Assembly (NCBI GenBank): GCA_015065965.1
Contig: SVPH01000004.1
Location: forward strand, 1-64,000
DNA from: Oscillospiraceae bacterium
GTDB lineage: Bacteria; Bacillota; Clostridia; Oscillospirales; Acutalibacteraceae
Reading direction: 5' to 3'
DNA length: 64,000 nucleotides
The translations under genes were made by a program, and so were the position numbers. Shown piece after piece: positions 17,467 to 25,498 of the stretch. Below the pieces are notes generated by a model, which saw only the letters and a list, made by a program, of their open reading frames with translations, was not told the DNA's origin and searched no databases. How positions within the stretch are numbered: position 1 is the stretch's first letter; every line of letters begins with the position of its first letter.

Positions 17467-17485
17467 CTTGCCGAAATAGTAAAAT
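17457..17485 (+). promoter_or_regulatory. Promoter for the YhiN-like flavoprotein gene
   Basis: TTGACA (17457-17462) and TAAAAT (17480-17485) with a 17-base spacer, 44 bases before the ATG at 17530. Confidence 0.75.
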
Positions 17486-17529
17486 ATACAATGGAAGTTT
17501 ATGCGGAATAAAAAGAAAGCGAGCACAGA

Positions 17530-18747
17530 ATGAAAAATTATGATTTGGCGGTTATAGGCGGTTGTTCGGCAGGGCTTGTTGCTGCAATCAATGCAAAACG
17601 CCGTGAGCCGAAACTTAAGGTTGCGGTTATTGAAAAACTGCCGAGGATAGGCAAAAAAATCCTTGCAACAGGCAACGGAAAATGCAATATTACCAATTTG
17701 TATGCTCTTGAACATGACTATGTGAACAAGGGTTTTGCAGAATATGCTCTTGGATGCTATTCTCCCGAAAAGATTATTGAATTCTTTTCAACGCTCGGCT
17801 TGATTACTTATTCCGATTCGTGCGGCAGAGTATATCCCGAAAGCAACACCGCAGCATCTGTTACGGATGCACTCAGGTTTGAAATTGAAAGACTGGGTAT
17901 AGATGTTTGTTGTGATACACCTGCTTCCGATATAAAGAAAAACAAAAATGGTTTTATCATTAACGGAGATATATTCTGTCAAAAAATGATTGTTGCGGCA
18001 GGCGGAAAATCATCTGCTCCGCAGGGATCTGACGGCAGCGGATATACACTTGCTGAAATGCTTGGTCATACCGTTACAAAAACAGTGCCGGCGCTTGTGC
18101 CGCTGTGTGCTTCGCCTGAAATTACAAAACCTTTGAAGGGTGCAAGAGCAAGAAATGTAAGGCTCACGCTCAAAGGTGATAAAATTTTGTCAAAAACGCA
18201 GGGCGAAATTCTTTTTACCGATTACGGCTTGTCCGGAATTGCCGCAATGGAACTTGCGGCATCGGCACAGAAATATATTGAATCTGTAAAGCAAAATCCC
18301 TTTACTTATATTGACTTTTTGCCCGATATGGCATATGATGAGTTGCTTGAATATCTCAAAAATCTCAATAAAATCAAAGGCTTTTGCTCGATTGATAATT
18401 TGCTTACGGGGATTCTTCCGAAAGCAGTCGGAATCGCAATTTGTAAAGTGTCAAAACTTTACAAATCCGAAAAAACAATATCAGAACTCAGCGAAAAAGA
18501 TTTGCGTGCAGTTGCTGAAAAAATCAAGAATTTTCCGCTTGAAGTTACAGGAACAAGAGGCTTTTTAAATGCTCAGGTAACAAGCGGAGGCATAAAAGTT
18601 TCGGAAATAAATGAAAAAACAATGGAATCAAGGATTTGTAAAAATCTTTATTTTGCAGGCGAAATAATTGATGTTGACGGCGGTTGCGGCGGCTTCAATC
18701 TTCAATGGGCATGGGCATCGGGAATGCTTGCAGGTGAACTTAAATAA
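17530..18747 (+). CDS. YhiN/HI0933-like flavoprotein (BaiN family)
   Basis: 405 residues. The HI0933-like FAD-binding family has two recognisable motifs here: KILATGNGKCNITN near residue 45 and GGCGGFNLQWAWASG near the C-terminus. The first dinucleotide motif reads VIGGCSAGL, where the family normally has GGGPAG: the middle glycine is Cys. Reactions of this family are largely uncharacterised; one member reduces a bile-acid intermediate. The third copy of TGTAAAG-N8-CTTTACA lies inside this gene. Start ATG 17530 has only a weak ribosome site. The next flavoprotein follows 19 bases later and is probably co-transcribed. Confidence 0.88.
   Translation: MKNYDLAVIGGCSAGLVAAINAKRREPKLKVAVIEKLPRIGKKILATGNGKCNITNLYALEHDYVNKGFAEYALGCYSPEKIIEFFSTLGLITYSDSCGRVYPESNTAASVTDALRFEIERLGIDVCCDTPASDIKKNKNGFIINGDIFCQKMIVAAGGKSSAPQGSDGSGYTLAEMLGHTVTKTVPALVPLCASPEITKPLKGARARNVRLTLKGDKILSKTQGEILFTDYGLSGIAAMELAASAQKYIESVKQNPFTYIDFLPDMAYDELLEYLKNLNKIKGFCSIDNLLTGILPKAVGIAICKVSKLYKSEKTISELSEKDLRAVAEKIKNFPLEVTGTRGFLNAQVTSGGIKVSEINEKTMESRICKNLYFAGEIIDVDGGCGGFNLQWAWASGMLAGELK
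18442..18463. repeat. Palindrome TGTAAAG-N8-CTTTACA, copy 3 (inside a gene)
   Basis: Same arms and spacer length as the two copies near ylxM, with the arms extending to ATTTGTAAAGT / ACTTTACAAAT. It encodes CKVSKLYK in the YhiN-like protein. Confidence 0.6.
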
Positions 18748-18766
18748 TTCCAAACGGAGAATAAAT

Positions 18767-20374
18767 ATGATAAGAATAAATGAAATAAAACTACCGCTTG
18801 ACAGTGATGAAGGTGAACTCAGAAGAGCGGCGGCGAAAGCGCTCAGATGCAAAGAGAATAAAATCACATCGCTTCAGATTGTCAAAAAAGCGGTTGATTC
18901 AAGAAAAAAAGATAATGTTCATTTTGTTTATAATGTCAGCGTTGAGGTGGATTCGGATGAGGCTTCGGTTGTTGCTCATGCCAAAAATCCTAAAGTTGAA
19001 ACTGCTGTTCCTTATAAATATGAAATGCCTGAAATCCGAAGAACAAGTACACTCCGACCCGTTATTGCCGGTTTTGGACCTGCAGGTTTTTTTGCGGCAC
19101 TTATTCTTGCAAGGGCAGGGTTCAAACCTCTTGTTATTGAAAGAGGTGCGGATGTTGACACAAGAACTCAGGATGTCAACAGATTCTGGGCAACAAAGAA
19201 ACTTAATCCCGAAAGCAATGTTCAGTTTGGGGAAGGCGGGGCAGGTACTTTCTCTGACGGAAAACTCACAACCGGTATAAAGGATCCTCTTTGCAGAAAA
19301 GTTGTTGAAGAACTTATCGTTCACGGTGCACCGCCGGAAATCGGATATTCCTCAACGCCTCATATAGGCACGGATAAACTCGGCGCAGTTGTAAAAGCGT
19401 TCAGAGAAGAAATTATTTCGCTTGGCGGTGAAGTACGCTTTGGCAGCAAACTGACTGACCTTATAGTTGCAAACGGTGTTATACAGGGAATAACCTGCCA
19501 AAATTCCAACGGCTCTGTTGAGGATGTTGAAACGGATACACTTCTGCTTTGTATAGGTCACTCGGCTAGAGATACTGTTGAGATGCTCTATAAAAAGGGT
19601 ATAAAAATAATGCAGAAACCGTTCTCTGTCGGCGTTCGTATTGAACACCCCAGAGAAATGATTGATAAATCGCAATACGGCTCTTTTGCGGGGCATCCTG
19701 CTTTGGGTGCGGCAAATTATAAACTTGCATGCCATCCCGAACACGGCAGGGGAGCATATACTTTCTGTATGTGTCCCGGCGGCACGGTTGTTGCTGCTGC
19801 ATCGGAAGAAGGTCATGTTGTTGTTAACGGAATGAGTGAGTATGCCCGTGACGGCGAAAATTCTAATGCCGCTTTGCTTGTAGGTATTGAACCTGAACAT
19901 TTCGGCAGCGACCATCCTCTTGCAGGCATCGAACTTCAAAGAAAAATTGAAAAAACTGCGTTTGAACTCGGCGGCGGTGATTACAGCGCGCCCTGCCAGA
20001 CTATCGGTGATTTCCTTAACGGAACACCTTCAAAAAAACTTTCTTATGTCAAGCCAACATGCGCAACGGGCGTTACTCCCGGCGATATCCGCAAGGTTCT
20101 GCCTGAAAAAGTAACCGATGTTATGGCAAAGGCGATTGTTAAAATGGATAAGAGCCTTAACGGGTTTGCGTTGCCCGACGGTGTGCTGACTGCTCCCGAA
20201 ACACGCAGTTCCGCACCTGTAAGGATAATCCGCGATGAACTCTATCAGGCAAATATCAGAGGCCTTTATCCCTGCGGTGAGGGTGCAGGTTACGCAGGCG
20301 GAATTGTCTCCGCGGCAGTTGACGGAATACGCTGTGCCCATGCGGTCCTTATTGATGAAAGTGATGAGTGGTGA
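18767..20374 (+). CDS. FAD-dependent oxidoreductase, COG2509 type
   Basis: 535 residues. An N-terminal domain of about 85 residues (MIRINEIKLPLDSDEGELRR) precedes a Rossmann FAD site, VIAGFGPAGFFAALILARAG. Further motifs are QFGEGGAGTFSDGKLTTG, EHPREMIDKSQYG and the C-terminal FAD segment GLYPCGEGAGYAGGIVSAAV. This matches the widespread uncharacterised FAD-dependent dehydrogenase group. Start ATG 18767 is preceded by CGGAGA; a longer in-frame start would overlap the previous gene and lacks a ribosome site. Function unknown; it may act on a cytoplasmic redox substrate. Confidence 0.9.
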   Translation: MIRINEIKLPLDSDEGELRRAAAKALRCKENKITSLQIVKKAVDSRKKDNVHFVYNVSVEVDSDEASVVAHAKNPKVETAVPYKYEMPEIRRTSTLRPVIAGFGPAGFFAALILARAGFKPLVIERGADVDTRTQDVNRFWATKKLNPESNVQFGEGGAGTFSDGKLTTGIKDPLCRKVVEELIVHGAPPEIGYSSTPHIGTDKLGAVVKAFREEIISLGGEVRFGSKLTDLIVANGVIQGITCQNSNGSVEDVETDTLLLCIGHSARDTVEMLYKKGIKIMQKPFSVGVRIEHPREMIDKSQYGSFAGHPALGAANYKLACHPEHGRGAYTFCMCPGGTVVAAASEEGHVVVNGMSEYARDGENSNAALLVGIEPEHFGSDHPLAGIELQRKIEKTAFELGGGDYSAPCQTIGDFLNGTPSKKLSYVKPTCATGVTPGDIRKVLPEKVTDVMAKAIVKMDKSLNGFALPDGVLTAPETRSSAPVRIIRDELYQANIRGLYPCGEGAGYAGGIVSAAVDGIRCAHAVLIDESDEW

Positions 20375-20378
20375 GATT

Positions 20379-20774
20379 ATGGAAACACGCCTTGAAAAAC
20401 TCAGCGATGAGCAACTGGCAAAGCGCATGTCAAAATATATTTCCGTGCTTGAGAGCATAGCCGTCAGAGCGGAATATTATTCAGACGGAGATTGTCCCGA
20501 AAAAGAACGCAGCGAACTTATCGCCGATTACATCAAAGTCCGTGATTCAATCCGTGAAGATGCAAGATATCTCAATTACGGCAAGGATAAAAAAGGCAGT
20601 GCGCTGCTATGGGATAAATATTATCCGAGTGTCAGTGAAGCATCTGCGTGGGGTCTTTATGCAAATCCCGAAGGGGAATTTGACCAAGAATATTTCAAGA
20701 GCATAGCCGATGCTGAAAAACGGTTGACAAAATATTACTCATACGATTATTGGCGTATCATTGCAGAGGAATAA
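20379..20774 (+). CDS. Unknown small cytoplasmic protein
   Basis: 131 residues, charged and helical, no family recognised. It starts METRLEKLSDEQLAKRMSKY and has DYIKVRDSIREDARYLNYG and an aromatic C-terminus (YYSYDYWRIIAEE). No signal peptide or membrane helix. ATG 20379 lies just after the FAD gene stop, with a GGTGAG partly overlapping that stop. An ATG at 20364 is an alternative. Probably translated by coupling with the FAD gene. Confidence 0.65.
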   Translation: METRLEKLSDEQLAKRMSKYISVLESIAVRAEYYSDGDCPEKERSELIADYIKVRDSIREDARYLNYGKDKKGSALLWDKYYPSVSEASAWGLYANPEGEFDQEYFKSIADAEKRLTKYYSYDYWRIIAEE

Positions 20775-20796
20775 GTAAAACCGGAGGAAAATCAGA

Positions 20797-21075
20797 ATGA
20801 TGAAGAAATTGAGAATATTATCATTGATTGCCCTGCTGATAACAACTTTTGTTTCGGTGGATTTGGGTGTGAATCTGCTATATAACCTTTTTTGGGAATA
20901 CCATGACGGTATTGCAGTTAACAGCATTCTCCATGGATTGTTCGGCATTTTTGGCGACAGCATGTGGTCTGTCGAACGGTTTTTTGATGCATTTAAAACC
21001 TCTGTTTGGATTTCGTTCCTTGTTTTTGCCGAAAATATTGTGTTGGCAATAGTTGATTTTTCAAAGAAAAAATGA
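20797..21075 (+). CDS. Unknown small membrane protein
   Basis: 92 residues with two hydrophobic segments, residues 5-29 and about 70-86, connected by an amphipathic stretch. Ends in a positively charged FSKKK. A strong GGAGGA precedes the ATG, and a terminator follows. No family recognised. Last gene of the flavoprotein unit. Confidence 0.65.
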   Translation: MMKKLRILSLIALLITTFVSVDLGVNLLYNLFWEYHDGIAVNSILHGLFGIFGDSMWSVERFFDAFKTSVWISFLVFAENIVLAIVDFSKKK

Positions 21076-21093
21076 TTTTCTAATACTGCAGAG

Positions 21094-21126
21094 AAAGGCA
21101 GGGTGTAAAAGCACCTTGCCTTTTTT
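21094..21126 (+). terminator. Intrinsic terminator after the flavoprotein unit
   Basis: 12-bp stem AAAGGCAGGGTG / CACCTTGCCTTT (one G-T pair) with a 6-base loop, running into TTTTTT. Confidence 0.9.
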
Positions 21127-21128
21127 AC

Positions 21129-21158
21129 GCATAATTTTAAGACTTGGTTTCATATAAT
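21129..21158 (+). promoter_or_regulatory. Possible SigE-type sporulation promoter
   Basis: GCATAAT (21129-21135) and CATATAAT (21151-21158) are 15 bases apart. This resembles the mother-cell SigE consensus (KMATATT, 14-15 bases, CATACAHT). It lies 32 bases before the SpoIVFA-like gene. A SigA reading (TATAAT without a good -35) cannot be excluded. Confidence 0.4.
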
Positions 21159-21190
21159 TGACCGAAAAAACTTTTTTCGGAGGAATTAAA

Positions 21191-22126
21191 ATGGACTATG
21201 ATTTTCAGTATCCGTCAAATCAGCGCACAGAGCGTGATGAATACAGAAGCCGATTCAGGTTTACCGATGAAGACGAGCCAAGAAAAAAGAACGGTTCAAA
21301 GCCGAAAACAAAAACCGATTATCTCATAAGACTTGTACTTCTGCAGTGCGTGCTGTGTATTTTGATTGTTTCGGGAGTTTTTATCGCGTCCAAAATCAGC
21401 CCTGCATCATTTGAACGCATGCGTGAAGATTACGGCAGAATCATGGGTCATGACATGTCTGCAGGGGAGTTTATTGACGATTTAAAGAATGCGGCGGACT
21501 TTGTGTTTGTTCCGAGTGGTGCGGTGCAGGCTTCATCGGGGAATGTTGAGCAATCCGAGATAAAAAAAGATGTTTCTGTTGAATCTTTTGAAGTGACAAG
21601 CGATGAAACGGGTGAAACGGTTGCTGTAGGCGAAATTGTTCAGGATGGTTCGGGCGGCGGAGATATTGAGGAGAAAGAAGCCGCAAAGGGAACGTCTTTT
21701 GCGCCTTATTATGTAAGCGTTGACCCTGTTTTGCCTGTTGAAAATGCACGCATAACATCAAGGTTCGGCTACAGAACAAACCCCGTTTCGGGCAATTACG
21801 GATTTCATACAGGCCTTGACCTTGCCGCTTCAGAGGGGACACCTGTTTCGGCTGCGTTCTACGGTAAAGTAACTGAAACAGGCAGCAGCGATGTGTGGGG
21901 GAATTATGTGCTTATGGAGCATTCCGACGGTTTCCATACCTATTACTGCCACCTTTCCGAAATATATGCGGAAGAGGGTGCGATTATAAGGCAGGGTGAA
22001 ACAATAGGTCTTGTAGGCTCAACCGGTTGGTCAACAGGCCCTCATCTGCATTTTGAGGTCAGGATAAACGGTGTAAGGGTTGATCCTGAAGCGCTTCTTT
22101 ATCCGGAGAATTCAAATGAAACTTAA
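21191..22126 (+). CDS. SpoIVFA-like membrane protein with M23 peptidase domain
   Basis: 311 residues. A cytoplasmic charged region (1-43) is followed by one membrane helix (about 46-67), a linker, and a LytM/M23 domain from about residue 178. All M23 zinc and catalytic residues are present: H206 and D210 in FHTGLD, H254 in YYCHLS and H285-x-H287 in GPHLHFE. SpoIVFA of Bacillus has the same layout and inhibits SpoIVFB. The start ATG 21191 follows TCGGAGG; an upstream TTG is less likely. It overlaps the M50 gene by 11 bases. Either a regulator of that protease or an active peptidoglycan endopeptidase. Confidence 0.8.
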   Translation: MDYDFQYPSNQRTERDEYRSRFRFTDEDEPRKKNGSKPKTKTDYLIRLVLLQCVLCILIVSGVFIASKISPASFERMREDYGRIMGHDMSAGEFIDDLKNAADFVFVPSGAVQASSGNVEQSEIKKDVSVESFEVTSDETGETVAVGEIVQDGSGGGDIEEKEAAKGTSFAPYYVSVDPVLPVENARITSRFGYRTNPVSGNYGFHTGLDLAASEGTPVSAAFYGKVTETGSSDVWGNYVLMEHSDGFHTYYCHLSEIYAEEGAIIRQGETIGLVGSTGWSTGPHLHFEVRINGVRVDPEALLYPENSNET

Positions 22127-22715
22127 TTTCGGCGAAACGGTTCTGAGAATTAACATGTCCTTTGCCGCTGCCGTAACGCTGACGCTTATCGTTGATGAAA
22201 GCGGGCTGTGTGCGGCAGCGCTTTTTTGCTGCATTGTTCATGAAACAGGACATATAATCTGTTTGCTTATTCTCGGCGAAAAGCCTAAAATTATTGAATT
22301 GTCATTTTACGGAGTTCGTCTTGAACGTAAAAGTTCATGCGTAGATACGGCAGAGGAAGTTGCTGTTTTTGCATCCGGCCCTGCCGCTAATCTTATTCTT
22401 TCTGCCGTTCTTTTTGTTTCCGGTCATTCCGCCGGAATAAAAACAGCGGCAGTTATAAGTTTGTGTGTGGGTGTTTTCAATCTTATACCGTGCCGACCGC
22501 TTGACGGCGGCAATATTCTGCACCTTATTCTTTGTAAAATAACGGATGAAGAAAAAAGTGATAAAATATGTTTTGCTGTATTTTGTGTTACAATCGTTCC
22601 GATGATGGTTGCAGGGCTTGGTCTTATGTTAAAAAACGGAAACATAACGCTTCTTGCCGTTTCGGGATATCTCACAGTTGTTACTTTATTAAATAAAAAG
22701 TGTAGATTTTCGTAA
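22116..22715 (+). CDS. SpoIVFB-like M50 site-2 metalloprotease
   Basis: 199 residues, mostly membrane helices. The zinc motif HETGH is at residues 42-46 and the third-ligand motif NLIPCRPLDGG at 122-132 (Asp130). This is the SpoIVFB branch of intramembrane proteases, which cuts pro-SigK during sporulation. Other M50 proteins release different sigma factors, so the substrate is not certain. Start ATG 22116 follows CCGGAGAA and lies inside the end of the SpoIVFA-like gene. No PDZ domain, in line with SpoIVFB. No CBS domain is seen at the C-terminus, unlike Bacillus SpoIVFB. Confidence 0.82.
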   Translation: MKLNFGETVLRINMSFAAAVTLTLIVDESGLCAAALFCCIVHETGHIICLLILGEKPKIIELSFYGVRLERKSSCVDTAEEVAVFASGPAANLILSAVLFVSGHSAGIKTAAVISLCVGVFNLIPCRPLDGGNILHLILCKITDEEKSDKICFAVFCVTIVPMMVAGLGLMLKNGNITLLAVSGYLTVVTLLNKKCRFS

Positions 22716-22765
22716 TATATTATGATATAATTGTAAAGATATGATTTTTGAACAGGAGAAAATGT

Positions 22766-24622
22766 ATGTATCCTAAGGAACTTGAAAAATTTTTGCTTAA
22801 GGTGCAGAAACCGGGCAGATATACGGGCGGAGAACTTAACAGCGTTGTTAAAGATAAGACAAAGGTTGATATCCGTTATGCGTTTTGCTTCCCCGATACT
22901 TATGAAATCGGAATGTCACATCTTGGCATGAAAATACTGTATTCCCTCATAAATTCAAGGGATGATGCATGGTGTGAAAGAGTTTTTGCGCCGTGGGTAG
23001 ACATGGAGCAGGTTATGCGTGAAAATAACATTCTGCTCTACGGACTTGAAAGCGGCGATGCAATCCGTGAGTTTGATATTCTCGGCTTTACCATGCAGTA
23101 TGAACTCAGTTATACAAATGTGCTCAATATGCTTGACCTTGCAGGTCTTCCCGTAAGGGCTAAGGACAGAACCGAATTGACTCCGATTGTTGTTGCAGGC
23201 GGTGCATGTGTCTGTAATGCGGAGCCTATGGCGGAGTTCTTTGATATAATTTTGCCCGGCGACGGTGAGGAAGTTACAAATGAACTGATTGATTTGCTCA
23301 AGGAATACAAAGCCAAAGGCGCAAGCAAACAGGAATTTCTCAAAGCGGCGGCGCAGATAAAGGGTGTTTATGTGCCGTCACTTTATGAAGTTGAATATAA
23401 TGAAGATAAAACCGTGAAAGCGATAACTCCTGTTTGTGGTGCACCCGAAAAGGTTGAAAAACGCAATGTTGCAGATCTTGATAAAATGTATTCTCCAACG
23501 GAGTTTGTTGTGCCTTTCCTTGAGGTTGTTCATGACAGAACAACTGTTGAGATTTTCAGAGGCTGCATAAGAGGTTGTCGTTTTTGTCAGGCAGGTTTCC
23601 TTAACAGACCGCTCAGGAGCAAGTCTCCCGAAGTGGTTGAGGAGCAGTGCCGTGCAATCTGCAACAATACGGGCTATGACGAAATTTCTCTTTGCTCTCT
23701 GAGCACAAGTGATTACAGAGGTCTTGAAAAACTCATCACAAATATGCTTCCGTGGACGATTGATGAAAAAATCAACATCGCTCTTCCGTCACTCAGAGCG
23801 GATAATTTCCCCAAGGAACTTATGGAAAAACTCAATGCCGTAAGACGCAGCGGGCTTACCTTTGCCCCTGAGGCGGGAACGCAGCGTCTGCGTGATGTAA
23901 TAAACAAAAATATTACCGAGGAAGAAGTTCTTTCAACTGCAGCTCAGGCTTTTGCAGGCGGCTGGACTGCTGTTAAACTTTATTTCATGATAGGTCTGCC
24001 AACCGAAACCGAGGAGGATATCTGCGGAATTGCAGACCTTGCTCAGGCGGTTGTTGATGAATTTTATAAGAATCCCGATAAACCCAAAGGCAAGAGTGTT
24101 AATGTCAGCATAAGCGTTGCATCGCTTGTGCCAAAGCCGTTCACTCCGTTTCAGTGGGAACCGCAGGATAAGCCCGAAGTTCTTATTGAAAAGCAGAATT
24201 ATCTTATTTCATGCGTTAAGACAAGAAAAGTCAGCGTTTCTCGCCATGTGCCTTGGACAAGTTTCCTTGAAGGTGTTTTTGCCAGGGGTGACAGACGGCT
24301 TGCTGACGTTATTGAAACCGCATGGAGAAAAGGATGCTCATTTGACGGATGGGCAGAATGCCTTAAGCCCGAGATATGGGAAGAGAGTTTTGCCGAAAAC
24401 GGAATTGACCCGTATTTTTATACTGCAAGGCGCCGTGAATACGATGAGATTCTTCCGTGGGATCACATGGATTATGGTGTAACAAAGAAGTTCCTTGTTA
24501 ATGAGAATAAAAAGGCTCATAAAGGAGAAACAACCGCTTGCTGCCGCGAAAAATGTGCAGGATGCGGTGCAAACAGGCTTAACGGAGGTGCGTGCGATGA
24601 AATCAGTAAGACTGTGGTTTAA
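22766..24622 (+). CDS. B12-binding-type radical SAM protein, TIGR03960 family
   Basis: 618 residues. The N-terminal half resembles a cobalamin-binding-like domain (RYAFCFPDTYEIGMSHLG, VVAGGACVCNAEPM). The radical SAM core has CIRGCRFC with cluster ligands C267, C271 and C274. The C-terminus has a further Cys set, CCREKCAGCGANR, that could hold a second cluster. The family is conserved in Clostridia, and its reaction is not known to me. Start ATG 22766 is preceded by AGGAGAAA. It overlaps the DUF2344 gene by 26 bases, the usual partner. Confidence 0.92.
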   Translation: MYPKELEKFLLKVQKPGRYTGGELNSVVKDKTKVDIRYAFCFPDTYEIGMSHLGMKILYSLINSRDDAWCERVFAPWVDMEQVMRENNILLYGLESGDAIREFDILGFTMQYELSYTNVLNMLDLAGLPVRAKDRTELTPIVVAGGACVCNAEPMAEFFDIILPGDGEEVTNELIDLLKEYKAKGASKQEFLKAAAQIKGVYVPSLYEVEYNEDKTVKAITPVCGAPEKVEKRNVADLDKMYSPTEFVVPFLEVVHDRTTVEIFRGCIRGCRFCQAGFLNRPLRSKSPEVVEEQCRAICNNTGYDEISLCSLSTSDYRGLEKLITNMLPWTIDEKINIALPSLRADNFPKELMEKLNAVRRSGLTFAPEAGTQRLRDVINKNITEEEVLSTAAQAFAGGWTAVKLYFMIGLPTETEEDICGIADLAQAVVDEFYKNPDKPKGKSVNVSISVASLVPKPFTPFQWEPQDKPEVLIEKQNYLISCVKTRKVSVSRHVPWTSFLEGVFARGDRRLADVIETAWRKGCSFDGWAECLKPEIWEESFAENGIDPYFYTARRREYDEILPWDHMDYGVTKKFLVNENKKAHKGETTACCREKCAGCGANRLNGGACDEISKTVV

Positions 24623-25259
24623 AAAAGACGGTCTTGCCGTTTATATCTCACATCTCGATATGAACAGGTGCATGACCCGTGCCGTAAGGCGTGCGGAAAT
24701 TCCGCTTTGGTATACAGAAGGCTTTAATCCTCATCCCTACATGACATTCCTTATGCCGCTGCCGCTCGGTCAGGTTGGTATGAGAGAGCCGCTTGATATA
24801 AGGATTGAAGGTGAAATAACCTTTGGTGAAATAAAGAAAAGACTTAATGCCGTAATGCCCGAAGGCATTGAAATTGTTGATGTTGCAAAGCCTGAGTGCA
24901 AGCCTAATGCAATTGCCGCCGCAGAGTATGAAATTATTGCGGAATTTGCAAGCGAGGGCGAAGCGGAGGGTTTTGCCGCAGGTGCAAAAAGTGTTATTGA
25001 CGGCGGCGTTCTGAATGCTGAAAAGCGCAGCAAAAAAGGAATAAAAACCGTCAATCTTTGCGAAATGGTGCGTTCGTTCAGTGCCGAAACCGATGAAAAA
25101 AATGTTTGCATCAGAACCGTTCTTGCTGCAGGCAATACGGTTAATTTGAATGCTGAACTGCTTTTGAATTCTCTTCTTTCGCAGTTTGCGGCTCAGGCGG
25201 AGAATGTTACTATTGTCAGAACTAAACTTTTACAGGAAGATTTAAGCATTTTTGAATGA
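24597..25259 (+). CDS. DUF2344 (TIGR03936) radical SAM partner protein
   Basis: 220 residues. The motif VRLWFKKDGLAVYISHLD at residues 3-20, then EIPLWYTEGFNPHPYMTF, is diagnostic for the TIGR03936/DUF2344 family. It follows the TIGR03960 radical SAM gene in most Clostridia and is sometimes fused to it. ATG 24597 follows GGAGGTG, inside the upstream gene, so the two are coupled. In many relatives rng, rplU and rpmA come next; here rplS follows. Confidence 0.93.
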   Translation: MKSVRLWFKKDGLAVYISHLDMNRCMTRAVRRAEIPLWYTEGFNPHPYMTFLMPLPLGQVGMREPLDIRIEGEITFGEIKKRLNAVMPEGIEIVDVAKPECKPNAIAAAEYEIIAEFASEGEAEGFAAGAKSVIDGGVLNAEKRSKKGIKTVNLCEMVRSFSAETDEKNVCIRTVLAAGNTVNLNAELLLNSLLSQFAAQAENVTIVRTKLLQEDLSIFE

Positions 25260-25337
25260 TTGAAAGCGGTCTGAAAGGTTGTTTTTGGTGAAAATTTATC
25301 AAAATATAAAAAATATTGCAAAAGAGCAAAAAAATGC

Positions 25338-25366
25338 TTGCAATCTTTGAAATGTTGTGATATCAT
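25338..25366 (+). promoter_or_regulatory. Promoter for rplS
   Basis: TTGCAA (25338-25343) and TATCAT (25361-25366) with a 17-base spacer. It leaves a leader of about 125 bases before the rplS start. Confidence 0.65.
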
Positions 25367-25374
25367 ATTATTCG

Positions 25375-25495
25375 CATTTGTGCCGTCATTAGAGTCTTTG
25401 TGCTCAAAGACGGGGTTTAATGCCAATAACATTAAAGCGGACGTTCCTCTTTCTGTTTAACAGTTACGAACTTCTGAAAAAATCGGAGGAAAATT
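25375..25495 (+). ncRNA. Structured rplS leader (probable L19 autoregulatory leader)
   Basis: The leader has at least two clean hairpins: GTCTTTG-tgct-CAAAGAC (25394-25411) and TTTAATG-ccaataa-CATTAAA (25416-25436). A third possible stem pairs GTTC with GAAC around CTGTT/AACAG before the ribosome site at 25486-25494. L19 leaders that bind L19 are known in Bacillota; the match to that family is inferred from position and structure only. Confidence 0.5.
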
Positions 25496-25498
25496 ACA

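Noticed and set aside
19352-19939. 195-residue open frame on the minus strand inside the FAD oxidoreductase gene
   Set aside because: Its composition is unlike a real protein, it has no ribosome site, and the plus-strand gene has clear motifs over the whole region.
25260-25337. tRNA gene in the gap before rplS
   Set aside because: No T-loop pattern or acceptor stem; the gap is A/T-rich promoter sequence.
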